64,000 nt of DNA from Plicaturopsis crispa FD-325 SS-3 (lineage: Eukaryota; Basidiomycota; Agaricomycetes; Amylocorticiales; Amylocorticiaceae): NCBI GenBank assembly GCA_000827205.1, contig KN832566.1:80543-144542 (forward strand), in the 5' to 3' direction. Each line of letters opens with the position of its first letter. Positions within the stretch are counted from its first letter, which is position 1. Under the pieces are notes generated by a model. The model searched no databases and was not told the origin of the DNA. It was given only the letters and a program-made list of their open reading frames with translations. The translations under genes and the position numbers were made by a program. Positions 11,419 to 23,190 of the stretch are shown piece by piece.

Positions 11419-13326
11419 TCATAGATCATCCCAACCAGTCGAAACGCCTTCTCTAATTCTCCATCCTGCGCCACTAAGCCATCGTTCCACTCTGGATCTG
11501 TCCTTATCATCGTCATCGTCCTCGCCAAGAACGTCAACATCTCCCCCCTTCCACAGCGACAGAACAGCCCACCCGACGACGACCATTCCTGGCGGCCTTT
11601 GCTCCCCCATGCTCTCCAACGCAGCCAAAATGTTGCCTAGCGTACTCTCTAGTACTCGCTGATCAGGCATGCTGGCGCGCTCAATCACAGCAATCGGCGT
11701 ATGGGCAGGATACCGGACGCCACCTCTCTCACGGCCGCCACCATCTGCGCTGGTGAGAGCCTGGAGCACTTGCGCAAGCCGCGCAACACCCATGAGTATG
11801 AGCAGCGTCCGTCCGCGGTCGTAGCTAGGCAAGCGGACCTCCTTCCCGGCCCGGCCGACCCCCGTGCAGACGACGAATGATTCCGCGACGCCGCGCTGCG
11901 TAACGGGTATTCCCGCGAACATTGGGCCTGCGAGCGCAGACGATACGCCGGGGATGACGAGGGGCTCGTACCCGTGCGCACGGAAATAGAGCACCTCTTC
12001 GCCGGCCCGTCCGTAAACTATCGGGTCACCTTGCTTGAGCTAATAGACAAATTAGCAGTGTGAAGAAAAGAGACGAATCAATGAATGACATACGCGAACG
12101 ACAGTAAGACCCCGTTGAGCAGCCTCGATAGCAGCTTCCATCATCTCGGTCTGTGCGCCTTCAGCATTCCCAGGAAACTTCCGCGCAATGCGTACCTCGA
12201 CCGTCTTTGGGATGATAGCAAGCACGGCGGCAGGCACAAGCTTGTCGGAGAGCACGAGATCCGCGTGCTTGGTGAGCACAGTGTGTGTCGCAAGGGTAAG
12301 GAGAGATGGGTGTCCTGGACCAGACCCCACAAGGAGAATTTTTCCGTGACTCGGTGGAGTAACGGAGAGTGAGTGTCTTGAAGTAGCAATGTCGAGTTCG
12401 ACCGATGGGACCTTGGAAAAATAACCAGGTTCTGCCAATCCCCCTCCGCTCAAAATGCCCTTCATCTCTTCGTCTGTCATGGCGGACAGTTTTTCCAAGG
12501 GCCAATATTCGCTGACCTGGGCTACCCATTTCATGCGCCTCCGAGCGCTCTCGGTCGACGTCTCCGAAATCGTCCTGGATGGCACGGGTCGATTTGGGGT
12601 GGTCACGACCGTGTTGTCATCGTGTATCTCGTCCTCAGGAACGTCCGATGTACCACTGTCTGGTCCGACGATTTTTGCAAGGTCTCGCAACTGCGCGACC
12701 TTCTCCACGGCACCGCCGACTTCCTTCGGTAATCGTGCAACGATTTCACGCCGTACACGGCCAGCAAGTCTGCACCCTTTCCCGTTAGTAGTGACTCCCA
12801 CCTGCAATGGAGTACGCGACTCGGACGTGTCGGAAGTCGTGAAACGATGGGTAGCGGCAAATGTGAAGTCGCAGAGGTCCGGCATGTCGGTGGTATTGAC
12901 TGGAATGTTACGTGCGCGACAAGTCCGGTAGACGTGTTCCGCTGAGGCTCGCGTTCTGTGCTTGCCCACAGCACCAATTGTCGTGTCTGTTACACAGACA
13001 AGAGTGACATTTGTGGAGGCCTCGAGATAGGACTCCAAAAAATCGCGATCGTGCCCTAAGGATGTGGATGTGCCCGGGAGCGAATCCGTATCAACGATAG
13101 TTATTTCGTCGTGCTTAGCGCGCCATTTCAATTCATCGCAGGACTCTCCAATGCCTCCAGGGGCGAGTATGACGACCTCAGAGTCTGCTTCGAGCGCCGC
13201 GAAAGCACGAGAAGCGGCCAATGGTCCTGAACCTAGGATCAGCGTAGTTTTGTCCTGCATGCGGAAGGACAGCATTAAAGATGCCCCTCGCTGGGGTGGT
13301 GGAAAAACCGGTGCAACAGAGGCCAT
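11419..13326 (-). CDS. MET1: Siroheme synthesis enzyme: precorrin-2 dehydrogenase fused to uroporphyrinogen III methyltransferase
   Basis: It makes siroheme, the cofactor of sulfite and nitrite reductases. The N-terminal part has a Rossmann-type NAD site (TLILGSGPLAASRAF) as in the Met8/CysG dehydrogenase. The C-terminal part is the SAM-dependent uroporphyrinogen III methyltransferase, with ILLVGSGPGHPSLLTLAT, DLVLSDKLVP, the GDP-x-YGRAGEE loop, and VIPGVSSALAGPMFAGIPVTQRG. One intron (about 12040-12094) separates the two halves of the methyltransferase. The start at 13326 (MASVAPVF) is the first ATG after an in-frame stop. The domain order matches bacterial CysG, whereas yeast has separate Met8 and Met1. 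An acidic Asp run lies near the C-terminus. Whether the middle region has ferrochelatase activity cannot be judged here. Confidence 0.92.
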
Positions 13327-13801
13327 TCCAGAGGTTCTGAAGGTGTAGTAGGGTACGTTGACGCTGTTGAAGCTGAAGGCATATTCGGTACACAAAAATC
13401 AAAAAATGCTGCGAAACAGCTTGCGAGAGACTGGCGTCATTCGTACGACAGGGGCCAAGAAATGGCCCCTATCCGACCTTGACTTTGCAAGGAAATTGGC
13501 ATTGGCAAATCATACAGGTCGCTTTATAAATTATCGCACGCCCCACCTACCAGTGGTCCTACGAAGGACCCGTAATATGCAAGGCTTGAGTACGCAAGGA
13601 CTTGCAGGAGCGCATCCAAGTATTAGCAGCACGATCAATATTTAAACCAATCACACAGAAGGATAGCCGCGAAAATACAGTACGGTACAAAATAACGAGT
13701 AAGGGCACGTAAGTATACCAGCCTGACAGACTCCAAGATACATTGGGAAAACGACGGTAAAAGAAAAAGAGATATTACAGATGTTTCGTTCATTACTTCG
13801 C
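13327..13801. other. Intergenic, no gene seen
   Basis: This is the upstream region of the siroheme gene and the 3' flank of transcription factor copy 2, both on the minus strand. Only short open frames without recognisable content are present. Confidence 0.6.
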
Positions 13802-16800
13802 CTAGTTCATCGTGGTGAGCCCTGCAACAAAGTCATGCCAAGTGGTCTGCATATTTGCTTCTGGCGAGTGCGACTCCCGACGTTGTCCCTGTATGCTTTC
13901 CATCATCGGAGTGTACGCGTTGACGTTGCCATTCGAGCTCACAGCTTGGCCATAGTCATACACCGGGAAGTATTGGGGGAACACTTCCGAGTCGGCGACC
14001 ATGTCGGGACCCACGTTCACCTGGGGTAGCGGATGACGGTGCTCGTGATGCATGGGCTGTTCCTGCTGCTGGTAATGATACTGTGCAGCCTCCGGAGACA
14101 TGTACTGGGTGGGTACGCCAGAGAAGTTGTACATTGTCGGTGTGCCGTCCGGGTACGTCTCAGGGGACGACGATGGTGCCGGCATGCCCCGTTCAGGATT
14201 AGGAGTGGGCCCAAAGGTGCGCAGGTATTCGACGACACTCGGATGAACCGGATGTTGTTGCCCGTCGTAAGACGGGAGTGGTAGCGGCACAACGGGGTTC
14301 ATAGACGTTGGCGAGTGGTCGATGATAGCAGGTGGAGAGGGCGAGGTGTATTCCTTCTTGGCAACGAGACGAGTCTTGCCCCCCAAAGTCGACAATTCAT
14401 CGTCCTGGTCATCTGGCGTAAGAGGCTCTGGTGGGTACGCCGATCGAGCGCTAACCGGCGATTTGCCATTGCGGAACTCCGTAAGACTGTAATGTGCCTT
14501 TTCTTGAAGGCGAAGCATGATTGCCTATATGGACTCCTATAAGTTACTATGCACGCCTATGCACGGATGGTACTCACAAGGACTTTCTGTGCACGAAATC
14601 CAGGTGCCGCTTTGGAGAATAACTCACATGCTGAGTCTAGCTGAACCAGCGCCGACGGCGCTAAGCTCATCGATGGGCACCTGGTAACGATACTGCCCAA
14701 AACAATCTGGAGAGCATAATTGAGGATCAGATTATCAATGGTGTGGTGATAGACTTACAGCACACGAGAACATGTGTGTCCACAGAAACCACATTCGTTC
14801 GCTAGGTTCTTTGAGCTGGGCGTGCAAGTTGCGCATGAGTGCAATAAGCGACCCTGCGCTGCGGTATGCAGCGATCACGGACGTCCCGTACGGGCTACCA
14901 AGCGGATCCTTGGGGTGATCGCTCACTGCGCGCGCAAAGAAGCTCCGGTGAAGATAAAGTAGGTCTATAAATATTGATCGCGCTATGAGTAAAATGGTTA
15001 CTGTAACAGCTGATAGCTATACTCACTCATTTCTCGGAGGGCGAGAACGATGTGACGCTGGAGCGTTAGCGCAACACTCTCAGGGAATCCTCCAGGACGC
15101 GGCTGCGAGCTCCCAAATCCAGCAATTTGCAGGATCGGTGGGACGGGAAACAGTCGTACTTTTCGGTCGAGCTGAAGGATCGTTGTGTACGTTGGTGTCC
15201 GTGCGCCAAACGCCTGGTCGTGTACAAGTGTCATGCACTCGGATGTGAATTTGTGCTTCCATGCGTGGACTAGTTATTCGCACAGTGAGGTTATGATCAG
15301 AAACCCCCCAGAAAAGAACACGTACAACTTTGTTCATCCGAAGGCTCAGCAGGATGGGGCATTTTGCAATCCACATGAGCCAGAGAGAACGATGGTGGAC
15401 GACCAAAAGTGAGACACTGGGTTGAATAGAGGCATGAGGACGAAATCATGCTTTGCTTTCCCCTTTGGAACGCACCTGCCAAGAATCATAGGTGAACAAC
15501 TCCCAGAAAAGCTCCCGTCTCTTCTGAGTCTCGTCATCTTCTACTTTCCAGCGTCCACTATCGCGATCTGAACGGAGGGAACGCTCGAGTTAATATCCGA
15601 AGAAAGCAGGCAGCCTAGCAGCACTCAGAACTCACGGAGTCCGATCTACAAGGAATCTTTGTCAGGAGGTGGCTATACAGGTGACAATGAGGTTGAAGGC
15701 TCACACTCTGCGCCACCTTCACGGCAAGACCCATAATTGCCCACCTCGACCCAGAGCCTGTTCCATGGCGGTCCGCCAAGAAAAGGTAGAACGACATCAA
15801 GTACTGTGAATACCATATCGTCAAATGTCGGAGAAGTCGGGCTGGTAGAAAGACTCACGAGCGCCTGGACGGCATTGATAGTCGGTTCGTCAAATAAGGA
15901 GTCCCGGAAGAGTGCTGCGCGCGCGAGTTGATAGTACTTTTCCGCCTCAATTCCATACGATGTTTGGCGCTCGTCCATGAGGGTGCCGATTGCGAGAACC
16001 ATGAACATCAACGCCAATCGATGCGCGATTAGAGGGTCATCTGCGATGGGTGGTGCAGCCTGCGCAGCGTAAAATTGTGCATAGACCTCAGATGCGAACG
16101 CGTCAGGACTAATTGGGCTATACCTGTGTCGCCATTGACGTCAGCACATCTTCGTAAAGCTAGAAACTACGGCTACGTACATCCATGACGCACGATGATA
16201 GTATATGTCTCGCAAGTTTAGTGCCACCTCGGGCGACGGAAGGTACCAGTAAAGATTGGTAGTTCGGAGAGTCTCAAGATCGAGAGACGGGTGGTCTGGT
16301 GCAATGGGGAATGATGTACTCCGGCTGAGGACCTCAGGTGGTAGGATATCTTGAAGACTTGTTAGTCGTTCATCTGTTTCGTCCTCTTCTGGAAATTCAT
16401 TCTGGGAGCCGATGAGCGACAAGCCTAATCTCAAGTCCAAGAATGAATGAATACCTGTAGGAAATACTAGAAGTAGATGTGTAAGCAGTGCTTAGACAAG
16501 CTGAATAATAAACGTACCCATGAATTCGCGAAAGACCCAAAATATTTTGCACGACCTGTCATGCTGATAGATAAGGACCCAAACGAGTCGACGACGTCGG
16601 GGTTCGGGGGCTCTTCTGTGGGCGCGCTTGTAGTGGCATTTCGTGCTGAGGAGGCCTCCCGCTGCAGCGGGGCTTTGATGCGGAGTAATTCGTCGCTAAG
16701 AAGCGGGTGCCGTTCGGGCGTGATTTGCGAATGCGAACTTCGGAGCGCATCCTCCAGCTCTCGTACGCGAGTAGAAAGATTCGAGATGTGTTCGTGCAGC

Positions 16801-17279
16801 TCCTGTGTGGACGCGAGCACAAAACTGTGGAGAGAGTGAGTTGACTATGCCCCAAGAGCCCTGGATAGGTGATGATATTCACCGATTGCCCTGGCCGGTG
16901 GTGAGAGAGCCTACACGAGTCTTATTAGAGCTTCCAAGTTCTAGGTCCGCGTCAAATTCGATACTGACCATCAGGGCATATTTGACCACAGCCGCGCTTG
17001 ATGCAAGAGCCACAGGGTACAGACCTGTACTGATATTATTCCCGCCCACCACATCTATGTTGGACTGCATACGAACCGATCGCATTTCAGCTTCAACCTA
17101 AGACACCGATTAAAACATATTAGAAAAACAACTATGTGTTTCGCAGATCTCCCGATCTAAAACACTTGCCTTCTGCACTCCGCGCAGCTGAGGCGAGCAG
17201 CACCCTTGCGACGCTTTTTGGTGGCGCCCTCCACCAGGCCTGCGTTTTCGAGGCGCTTGAAGGAGTTCGGGGAGGACAT
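13802..17279 (-). CDS. Zn2Cys6 fungal transcription factor, copy 2
   Basis: Paralogue of the gene at 5818-9342 with the same domain order and length. The start at 17279 gives MSSPNSFKRLENAG, then a basic stretch and the zinc cluster. The cluster is built from three exons: 17279-17170, 17097-17077 (21 bases) and 17024-16969. Their sum shows six cysteines as C-x2-C-x6-C-x5-C-x2-C-x8-C (AEC, RRLKLK, VPCGSC, RGCGQICPDG). The first intron begins with GC (GCAAGT), so it is a GC-AG intron. Next come a coiled coil (LHEHISNLSTRVRELEDAL) and the shared HPLLSDELLRIKAPLQRE motif. The fungal-specific regulator domain follows (MVLAIGTLMDE, YYQLARAALFRDSLFDEPTI). The tail is rich in Pro, Tyr and His and ends at 13802. 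Targets are unknown. Confidence 0.87.
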
Positions 17280-19404
17280 GAAATACGAGGATGATGATGG
17301 CAGAGAACAAGAAGGGGCATAGCTCAAAAACACTGTGGGATTGGGAAACGAGTAAAGCAGTCGGTAAACTTGAAAGAAATCGAGATCCCCTGTCCCTATC
17401 TCAGATTGCTCCCGACGGAGGATGCCGTATACCGATCGTGGCTGTCCATTTTTTATTACTTTTCGATTCCGCGACTTGGACCAGCTCCGCGGCCTGTGTG
17501 GGGAATAGATTCGGACCTGTGTGTGGGCGCGCGCCCGCGATGGATTGGCTGAAACACAGCAGAGAGAGTGTAGAAATCCTGTGTGTTACCAGGTTTCGAG
17601 AGATCGCGGCGTTGCATGGGCGCTTGGACACTGGAGCGAGGTCTATCTTGGATCACCGTGAACTCTATGCCCTGCCTCTTTGAGCTATGATTCTTCACGG
17701 TCGAAGGGCCGGGAATCATACTTTCGGCCGCTACATCGCGGAATGCGACTGCAGCTTTCACTTGTCATTGCGTGATGTGTCCGGCATAGGGCAACGCAGC
17801 CTGAAGGCAAAGGGGAGTCATCATTGATATCCAAGAGCAAACTGCGGGGCAACTGTCTACGATTGAGGATCGGTCAGGGCTTACCTTTAACCTTCAGCCA
17901 CAACGCGAGAGACCTGACATTTTCCATATCAAAACGCCGAGCCCTGGCCATGCGGTCGACTTCCAATCTCTCGAGGAACGGTGCTTGGTAAGCCGGTCCG
18001 ATTCTCGTTATGTCGAGTGGTCATTAGGAGGACGGTAGCTTGGAGAAGACTTTGCATTACTGGGACGCGCAGGCAAAGAAGATCCGGCAAAGCGGCGGTG
18101 GCGCACTGTCGCACGACTGCAGGCCTTGGCGGAAGACACACCCTCCATTGTTTGTATTGAATCCCTGCAATCGCAGCCGGCAAGGTGACACTTACGTTCG
18201 TAAGCTCCTGAGATGCACATGAATCTGTCAGCGACCGGGACGAGGGACGCAACGCCTGCGCTCTAAAAGTACACGCTTGCCTGGAATAGCACTCGTCTAA
18301 CACCCTTCCGCCCTCCTTCCTCGAAGCAGCGCGTACGATAGGAACCAACATGGAACGTCGACGATCCCAGGCAAGCCGACATCAGAGAACGCAGACCCAC
18401 CCAGTGTTCCGGTTTCTGTTCTGCTGGATGATCCAATTTATCTCGTTTCCGTCAGTGGGCGCATGATAGGGAGAAGACCACTCACGACAAGCCTCTTCTG
18501 ACCGGGCGTTTACATGGATAGAGATGTAAGCCCAGCTAGAACATAATGGCTGGGGTACCCTGTCCGCAAATATATCAGGATCGCATGTTTAGCTAGTTCG
18601 TTTCTCGAGTTTTGCAGCATAGGACTCACAACGTGCAATGGTCGCCATCGGCATGTGTTCGCAACTGGCTATTACCTACTGTTCACAACCAAAACGTCTG
18701 ATGCCATGAGTGAATACTTGCGATTCGTGTAAATGGAGGCTGTCCGTAGCCTGGTGACACGTAGATTATCCCACTGCATAAGTGCCGAGGATCAGGCATA
18801 GTTGCGGGCATCGCGAGAGTTCTGCATCCTGATCACCGAGGAAGAGAACCTGAATGAGGCCGCGAGCGGCTGTGAACTGAAAACATGATGAGTTTGCCAT
18901 CGCCATGCTACAATATTGCGTGCTTACCCTGGAATGGCGCGCCAGTTTGCAAGCTTGCATTGTCAGATAGCATATTTGATAGGCTTATGGATAGCTGCGA
19001 CGCTGGACACGCAGCTATAGCTGACCGGTCAACGTGGATCCAAGCCGGTCCTTGCAAAGCCAAAATGAGACAAGCATAGCGGTAAAGATTTTCCCATTTT
19101 CAGGCAAGAAAGTCGATACAGATATGCAGAGAGGCCTGGTTTTATTTGGTATCTGTTGAGAAGGACCATGATTGCATGCAGTGGCAGATGAAAGCAAGGA
19201 GTGAACAAAAGTGACAAAAATTATTATAATATTAAACCGAGACCATAACTTGACACGTGACCGCGTACCCCATGATATTTAATTTTGACGAAATTCCCCG
19301 CATTAATTTCCAGCTCGATCACGACGGTACCGCCGTCGCCGTCGTCGACCTTGAAGTTTCTTGCTTTCTTGACCACATTGCACAACCTATTTGTTACAGG
19401 AGAA
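17280..19404. other. 2.1 kb without a supportable gene
   Basis: Open frames up to 140 codons occur on both strands (for example 17929-18351 minus, 17291-17683 plus). None shows a recognisable domain or consistent splicing. The stretch carries the upstream region of transcription factor copy 2 and of the hydratase gene. Confidence 0.5.
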
Positions 19405-20658
19405 ATGCTGCGACATGCTGGATACCGGTCGGTGGTGCTAGCCGCTAAGCCGCGGCGGTCTACTGCAGTCACATTTGGCCTCGGGAACCGTTCCATCTCG
19501 AACTCATCCCCGCCAGAGGCATTTCTGGAATCACTCGAGTATCCGGGTGTTACATGTCTATCGTTAAATAGGCCAAAAGCCAAGAACGCGATTTCCGTAC
19601 GGTTGCTCCAGGTATGATATATTTTGTTTTCGCAAGTTGACCATGTACTTATAGAACACGCTACAACGACCAGGAATTCCGTGATTGCTTGGAAACGGTG
19701 CAATTCGACAGTAGGTGAGTGTCCTCACAACTTTGCGCGAATAACGTCTTGTGTGCTTTCCGTCTAATTCTGTGTAGTGTCCGTACTCTCATCATCCGCT
19801 CCACGGCACCAGGCTCGTTCTGCGCAGGCGCCGATCTCGTAGAGCGGCGTACCATGTCACCTGTCCAAGTCGACAAGTTTCTATTGGATCTGCGCGCTGC
19901 ACTCGGTGCACTCGAGGCGCTCCCGGTACCCACCATCGCGGCCATTGACGGCCCTGCACTTGGCGGTGGCCTCGAATTGAGCCTCGCGTGTGATCTTCGT
20001 GTTGCCGGCGCGTAAATACCGTGCAGGATTATCAGCGCTTATATGCTGACCAGCGTTTATATACAGGCCACAGTGTGACGAAGATCGGCCTACCTGAGAC
20101 CGGCCTAGGAATTATTCCGGGCGCTGGCGGGACACAGCGCGCTACCCGTCTCCTTGGCCTCTCAAAAGCCAAGGACCTGATATTCACGGGCCGCATGCTG
20201 TCTGCTGCCGAAGCCTTTGAATGGGGTATTACTCTTACACGTAGACTCTCTCAGCTTGCGTAAACTGATCCTCATTTCTAGGTCTCGTCGACTACGTGTC
20301 GAGCGAGGGACAGTCGGCCTCTGACCGAGCAATAGAGTTAGCCCAAAGGATATCTGCCAACGGTCCGTATTATTCCGTTGTCTAGCTGCGCACATAGTCC
20401 GGTGTTTAATGCCGTTCAATCGTGACCAGCTCCTTTGGCTCTTCGTGCCGCAAAACAGGCCATTTCGAGAGCACCCGATCTCGCCCTGGAGTCCGGTATG
20501 CGTTTCCGCTACGGGAGATCTATCCGCGCTGATCCATGCTCCGCTTAGGCCTTGATTTCGAAAGAGCTTCGTACGAGGCCCTGTTGAAGAGTAAAGACCG
20601 GTTGGAGGCTCTCGAAGCATTCAAGGAGAAGAGGCGACCGGTCTTCAAAGGCGAATGA
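19405..20658 (+). CDS. Enoyl-CoA hydratase/isomerase, probably mitochondrial methylglutaconyl-CoA hydratase (AUH-like)
   Basis: Crotonase-fold enzyme that hydrates a double bond of an acyl-CoA. The start at 19405 gives a basic, Ser/Ala-rich leader ([20 protein letters not shown]) suited to mitochondrial import. Then follow the substrate-binding [11 protein letters not shown], the oxyanion-hole region ([15 protein letters not shown]), and the core [24 protein letters not shown]. After an intron come [26 protein letters not shown] and the catalytic-side helices. The C-terminus ([15 protein letters not shown]) resembles the AUH group, which acts in leucine breakdown. About six short introns. It could be another mitochondrial enoyl-CoA hydratase; the family is sure, the substrate is inference. 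Confidence 0.88.
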
Positions 20659-21299
20659 TCGCCTGTGCTCGGTTCGCCCAGATTATCATCTGTATGCTCT
20701 ATGTATTCAATTCGAGTGCTAGCCTCATCTGCACGATGGTCGAGCGCATAAGGTCCTATGTTGCACATACGGCGTCGACGGCGGGCTACAACCTTTACCA
20801 GTCGTCAAGACGTTCTCGACACTCAAGTACTCACCCTCGTCCCACTGAGCCTGCGGGAAAGCGATGGTCACACAAGACTACACATATTGTTTGTGCACCC
20901 TCTCAATGTCTGACCGGGACAGCTGTGTGATAGATACATGGTCCAATTTCTATGCATTGCGTTCTATGATACGTGTGACTCGCGATTGTACGCCGACTCA
21001 AACCTACACACTACGCCCATGAACAATGCAGTCTTGAAACGAGACGAGACGAAAGGTAATCCGGAACTGGGGTATGTGTTTGCGATACAGCAGGCGTAGG
21101 ATGCGAGATCCGAGGAATAAGTGGACGAACGAGAATGCAGACCAAAGAGAATGCGGACCAACGAAAATACTATTGCGTTATGCAGTGCGTATGGATAGGG
21201 AACGTGAACGTGAGTGGGTCGTGATTATAATGTATAAGTGGCCGCGGAAAGGATGGACATCGGAGGGCATGAGAATTTGACATGAAGGGATCTGGAGCG
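20659..21299. other. Intergenic, no gene seen
   Basis: Between the convergent stops of the hydratase and coiled-coil genes. It likely holds both 3' untranslated regions, with no recognisable open frame. Confidence 0.55.
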
Positions 21300-22832
21300 C
21301 TATGCACGCAGGGGCTGCGCCTTGTCGTGTATGGGCTGCGCCTCCCCGAGGTCCGACGAAGAGGACCCGCGGTTGCTCGTGCGTATCGTGACGGAATTCC
21401 GAGGCGGGCTATTTTCGGGGCTGATTGGCTCTGCGCTCTCGCCGCCGATGGAGGACGTGTCCGAGCCCCCGGTGAACGCGGGCTGTTGAACGTTCAGTCG
21501 GTCAGATGCGTTGGACGATGCTGTGGAAGAGACACTAGCTCGAGAGCTGAAGAAGCCGTTGAACTTCCTCGACAAAGGCGCCGGCGGAGGGGATGTATGG
21601 ACGTGCGCATGGTTCGTGATGTTATCTGCCTTCCATAGTTTGTTGAAACCCCAGGAAGACCCAGTCGACGGCCTCCTCGAGCGCGGCTCATCTTCCTCTC
21701 CTGTAGTCTCCGACGGCGGAGGTGGAAGCTTGATCGACTCGGAGGCGCCATCGCTGCCAACGGATGCCGACATGGAGACTTCGCCACCTACGCCGATACT
21801 GTTCTCCCCGATGAACTCCCGCAATGCCTTCACACACGTCTCGCTTGCCTCCCGTGCCTCGTTGGCTTCGGTCAACTCGTGCCGCGTGTCCGCAAGCTCG
21901 GCACGTGCAGCCTGTAGCTCCCGCCGCAGGGCCTCCACGGGATCGGGTGGCGCGAGCTCGAGCATCGACGGCCGTGCGAAGATACCAGAGAACCGCCGGG
22001 TAGCACTCGGTGGTGGACGAGTGGGCGTTGTTGCAGAAGGAGTCATGCTAGCACTGGCATTCGGTGAAGGAGTGCGAGGGAACGTCCATGTCTGTGCACT
22101 GGGACTGGCAGGGAAATCGGAATCTGATGTGCTGAAGCCAAGGCCTGGGCTAGCGTCGTTGACTGATGTTATGCGGCGGTGACCAGACATTCCCGACCCA
22201 GTGAGCGGGGTGAAGGAGGCGCGCTTGCTCGAGGACGGGCCGGTGGCAAACGTGCCTGCACGGCCTACGTCAATGGACATGGAGGACTGGCTACTCATAC
22301 GCCGATTCTCAGTCTGCAAACGCATAAGCCCGCGCCTAAATGTTGTTTAGTTAAGGTATTGATGATGGCCCAAATACGTTACTTACCTGCTTTCTTCGAC
22401 CTTATTGCGAAGCATGCTGATTGCATCTTCATCGTCTCTAATCTTAGCCTGTGCAGCTTGCAACTGCTCTTCCATAGACGTGCATTTGTCTGCTAGCAAC
22501 TGCATAGCGTCTTGTAGATTTGCTTCGCGCGAATGCGAGCCAGCTACAAGTGCAGCGAGGTCATCACGTTCCTTCGTAACGTCCTTAAGCTCTTCCCGGA
22601 GCTGGGAAACAATGGACACGAGAACATGAGTATCAAGCGACTGAGGACGGTTTCCGCTCGGCGCAGCGGGTGCGGCGGTGTCAGGGTGCGTTGTAGTGGC
22701 TGCTGCCGGCGTGGGTGGCTGCGACTCGTTATTGAGCTGGTGTTCGAGCTCGAGAGCGTGGTCGATCGAGTGTCGTCGGTCGACGTCGTCTGTTGCGCTG
22801 GGAAAAGTGTTCAGTTCTGGCTGAGCGGCCAT
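21300..22832 (-). CDS. Coiled-coil protein with Ser/Pro-rich regions, function unknown
   Basis: Two exons joined by a short intron near 22340-22385 give a protein of roughly 490 residues. Residues about 60-150 form a strong heptad coiled coil (LREELKDVTKERDDLAALV, LQAAQAKIRDDEDAISMLRN). A second coiled coil lies in the middle of exon 2 (VEALRRELQAARAELADTRHEL). The rest is low-complexity Ser/Thr/Pro sequence with motifs such as SSWGFNKLWKAD and SRKFNGFFSSRASVS, typical of disordered, phosphorylated scaffold proteins. No enzyme motif or membrane segment is visible, and no orthologue with a known role is recognised. Stop at 21300 and start at 22832 are clear. Confidence 0.8.
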
Positions 22833-23190
22833 CGTGGAAGTTGGAAAGAAAGAGTGGTTTACATGAACATATGTTTCGATGGCAGTGTTGTTGTTGAGCC
22901 CGCACGGCGCAGTTGGTCGCAGTCGACGACGGACAGCGCGATAGCCCCTATCTCGTTCCCTCGCAATAGCAGATCTCTGCCGTCCTCGACCACGCGGTCC
23001 TCATCATTGCACCTTGCAGTCGCCTTGCGAACAGATAAATGTGCAAAATGTACTTGATATCGATTATTTATACAGTATACAGGATCCATTTCTACTCCTT
23101 GAGTGTTCCGTATTCGTACACCCGGTTTAACTATCTTCAGAGATCGTCAGCATGAACAAAAAATATGAGTGGTGATAAGATTCGGCGTCC
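22833..23190. other. Intergenic, no gene seen
   Basis: Upstream region of the coiled-coil gene and 3' flank of the CCCH/Smr gene. A 76-codon minus-strand frame at 22859-23089 has no recognisable content. Confidence 0.5.

Noticed and set aside
17929-18351. 140-codon minus-strand frame
   Set aside because: Considered as a small secreted protein, but no signal peptide or conserved cysteine pattern.
21511-22182. 223-codon plus-strand frame opposite the coiled-coil gene
   Set aside because: Shadow of the real minus-strand exon.
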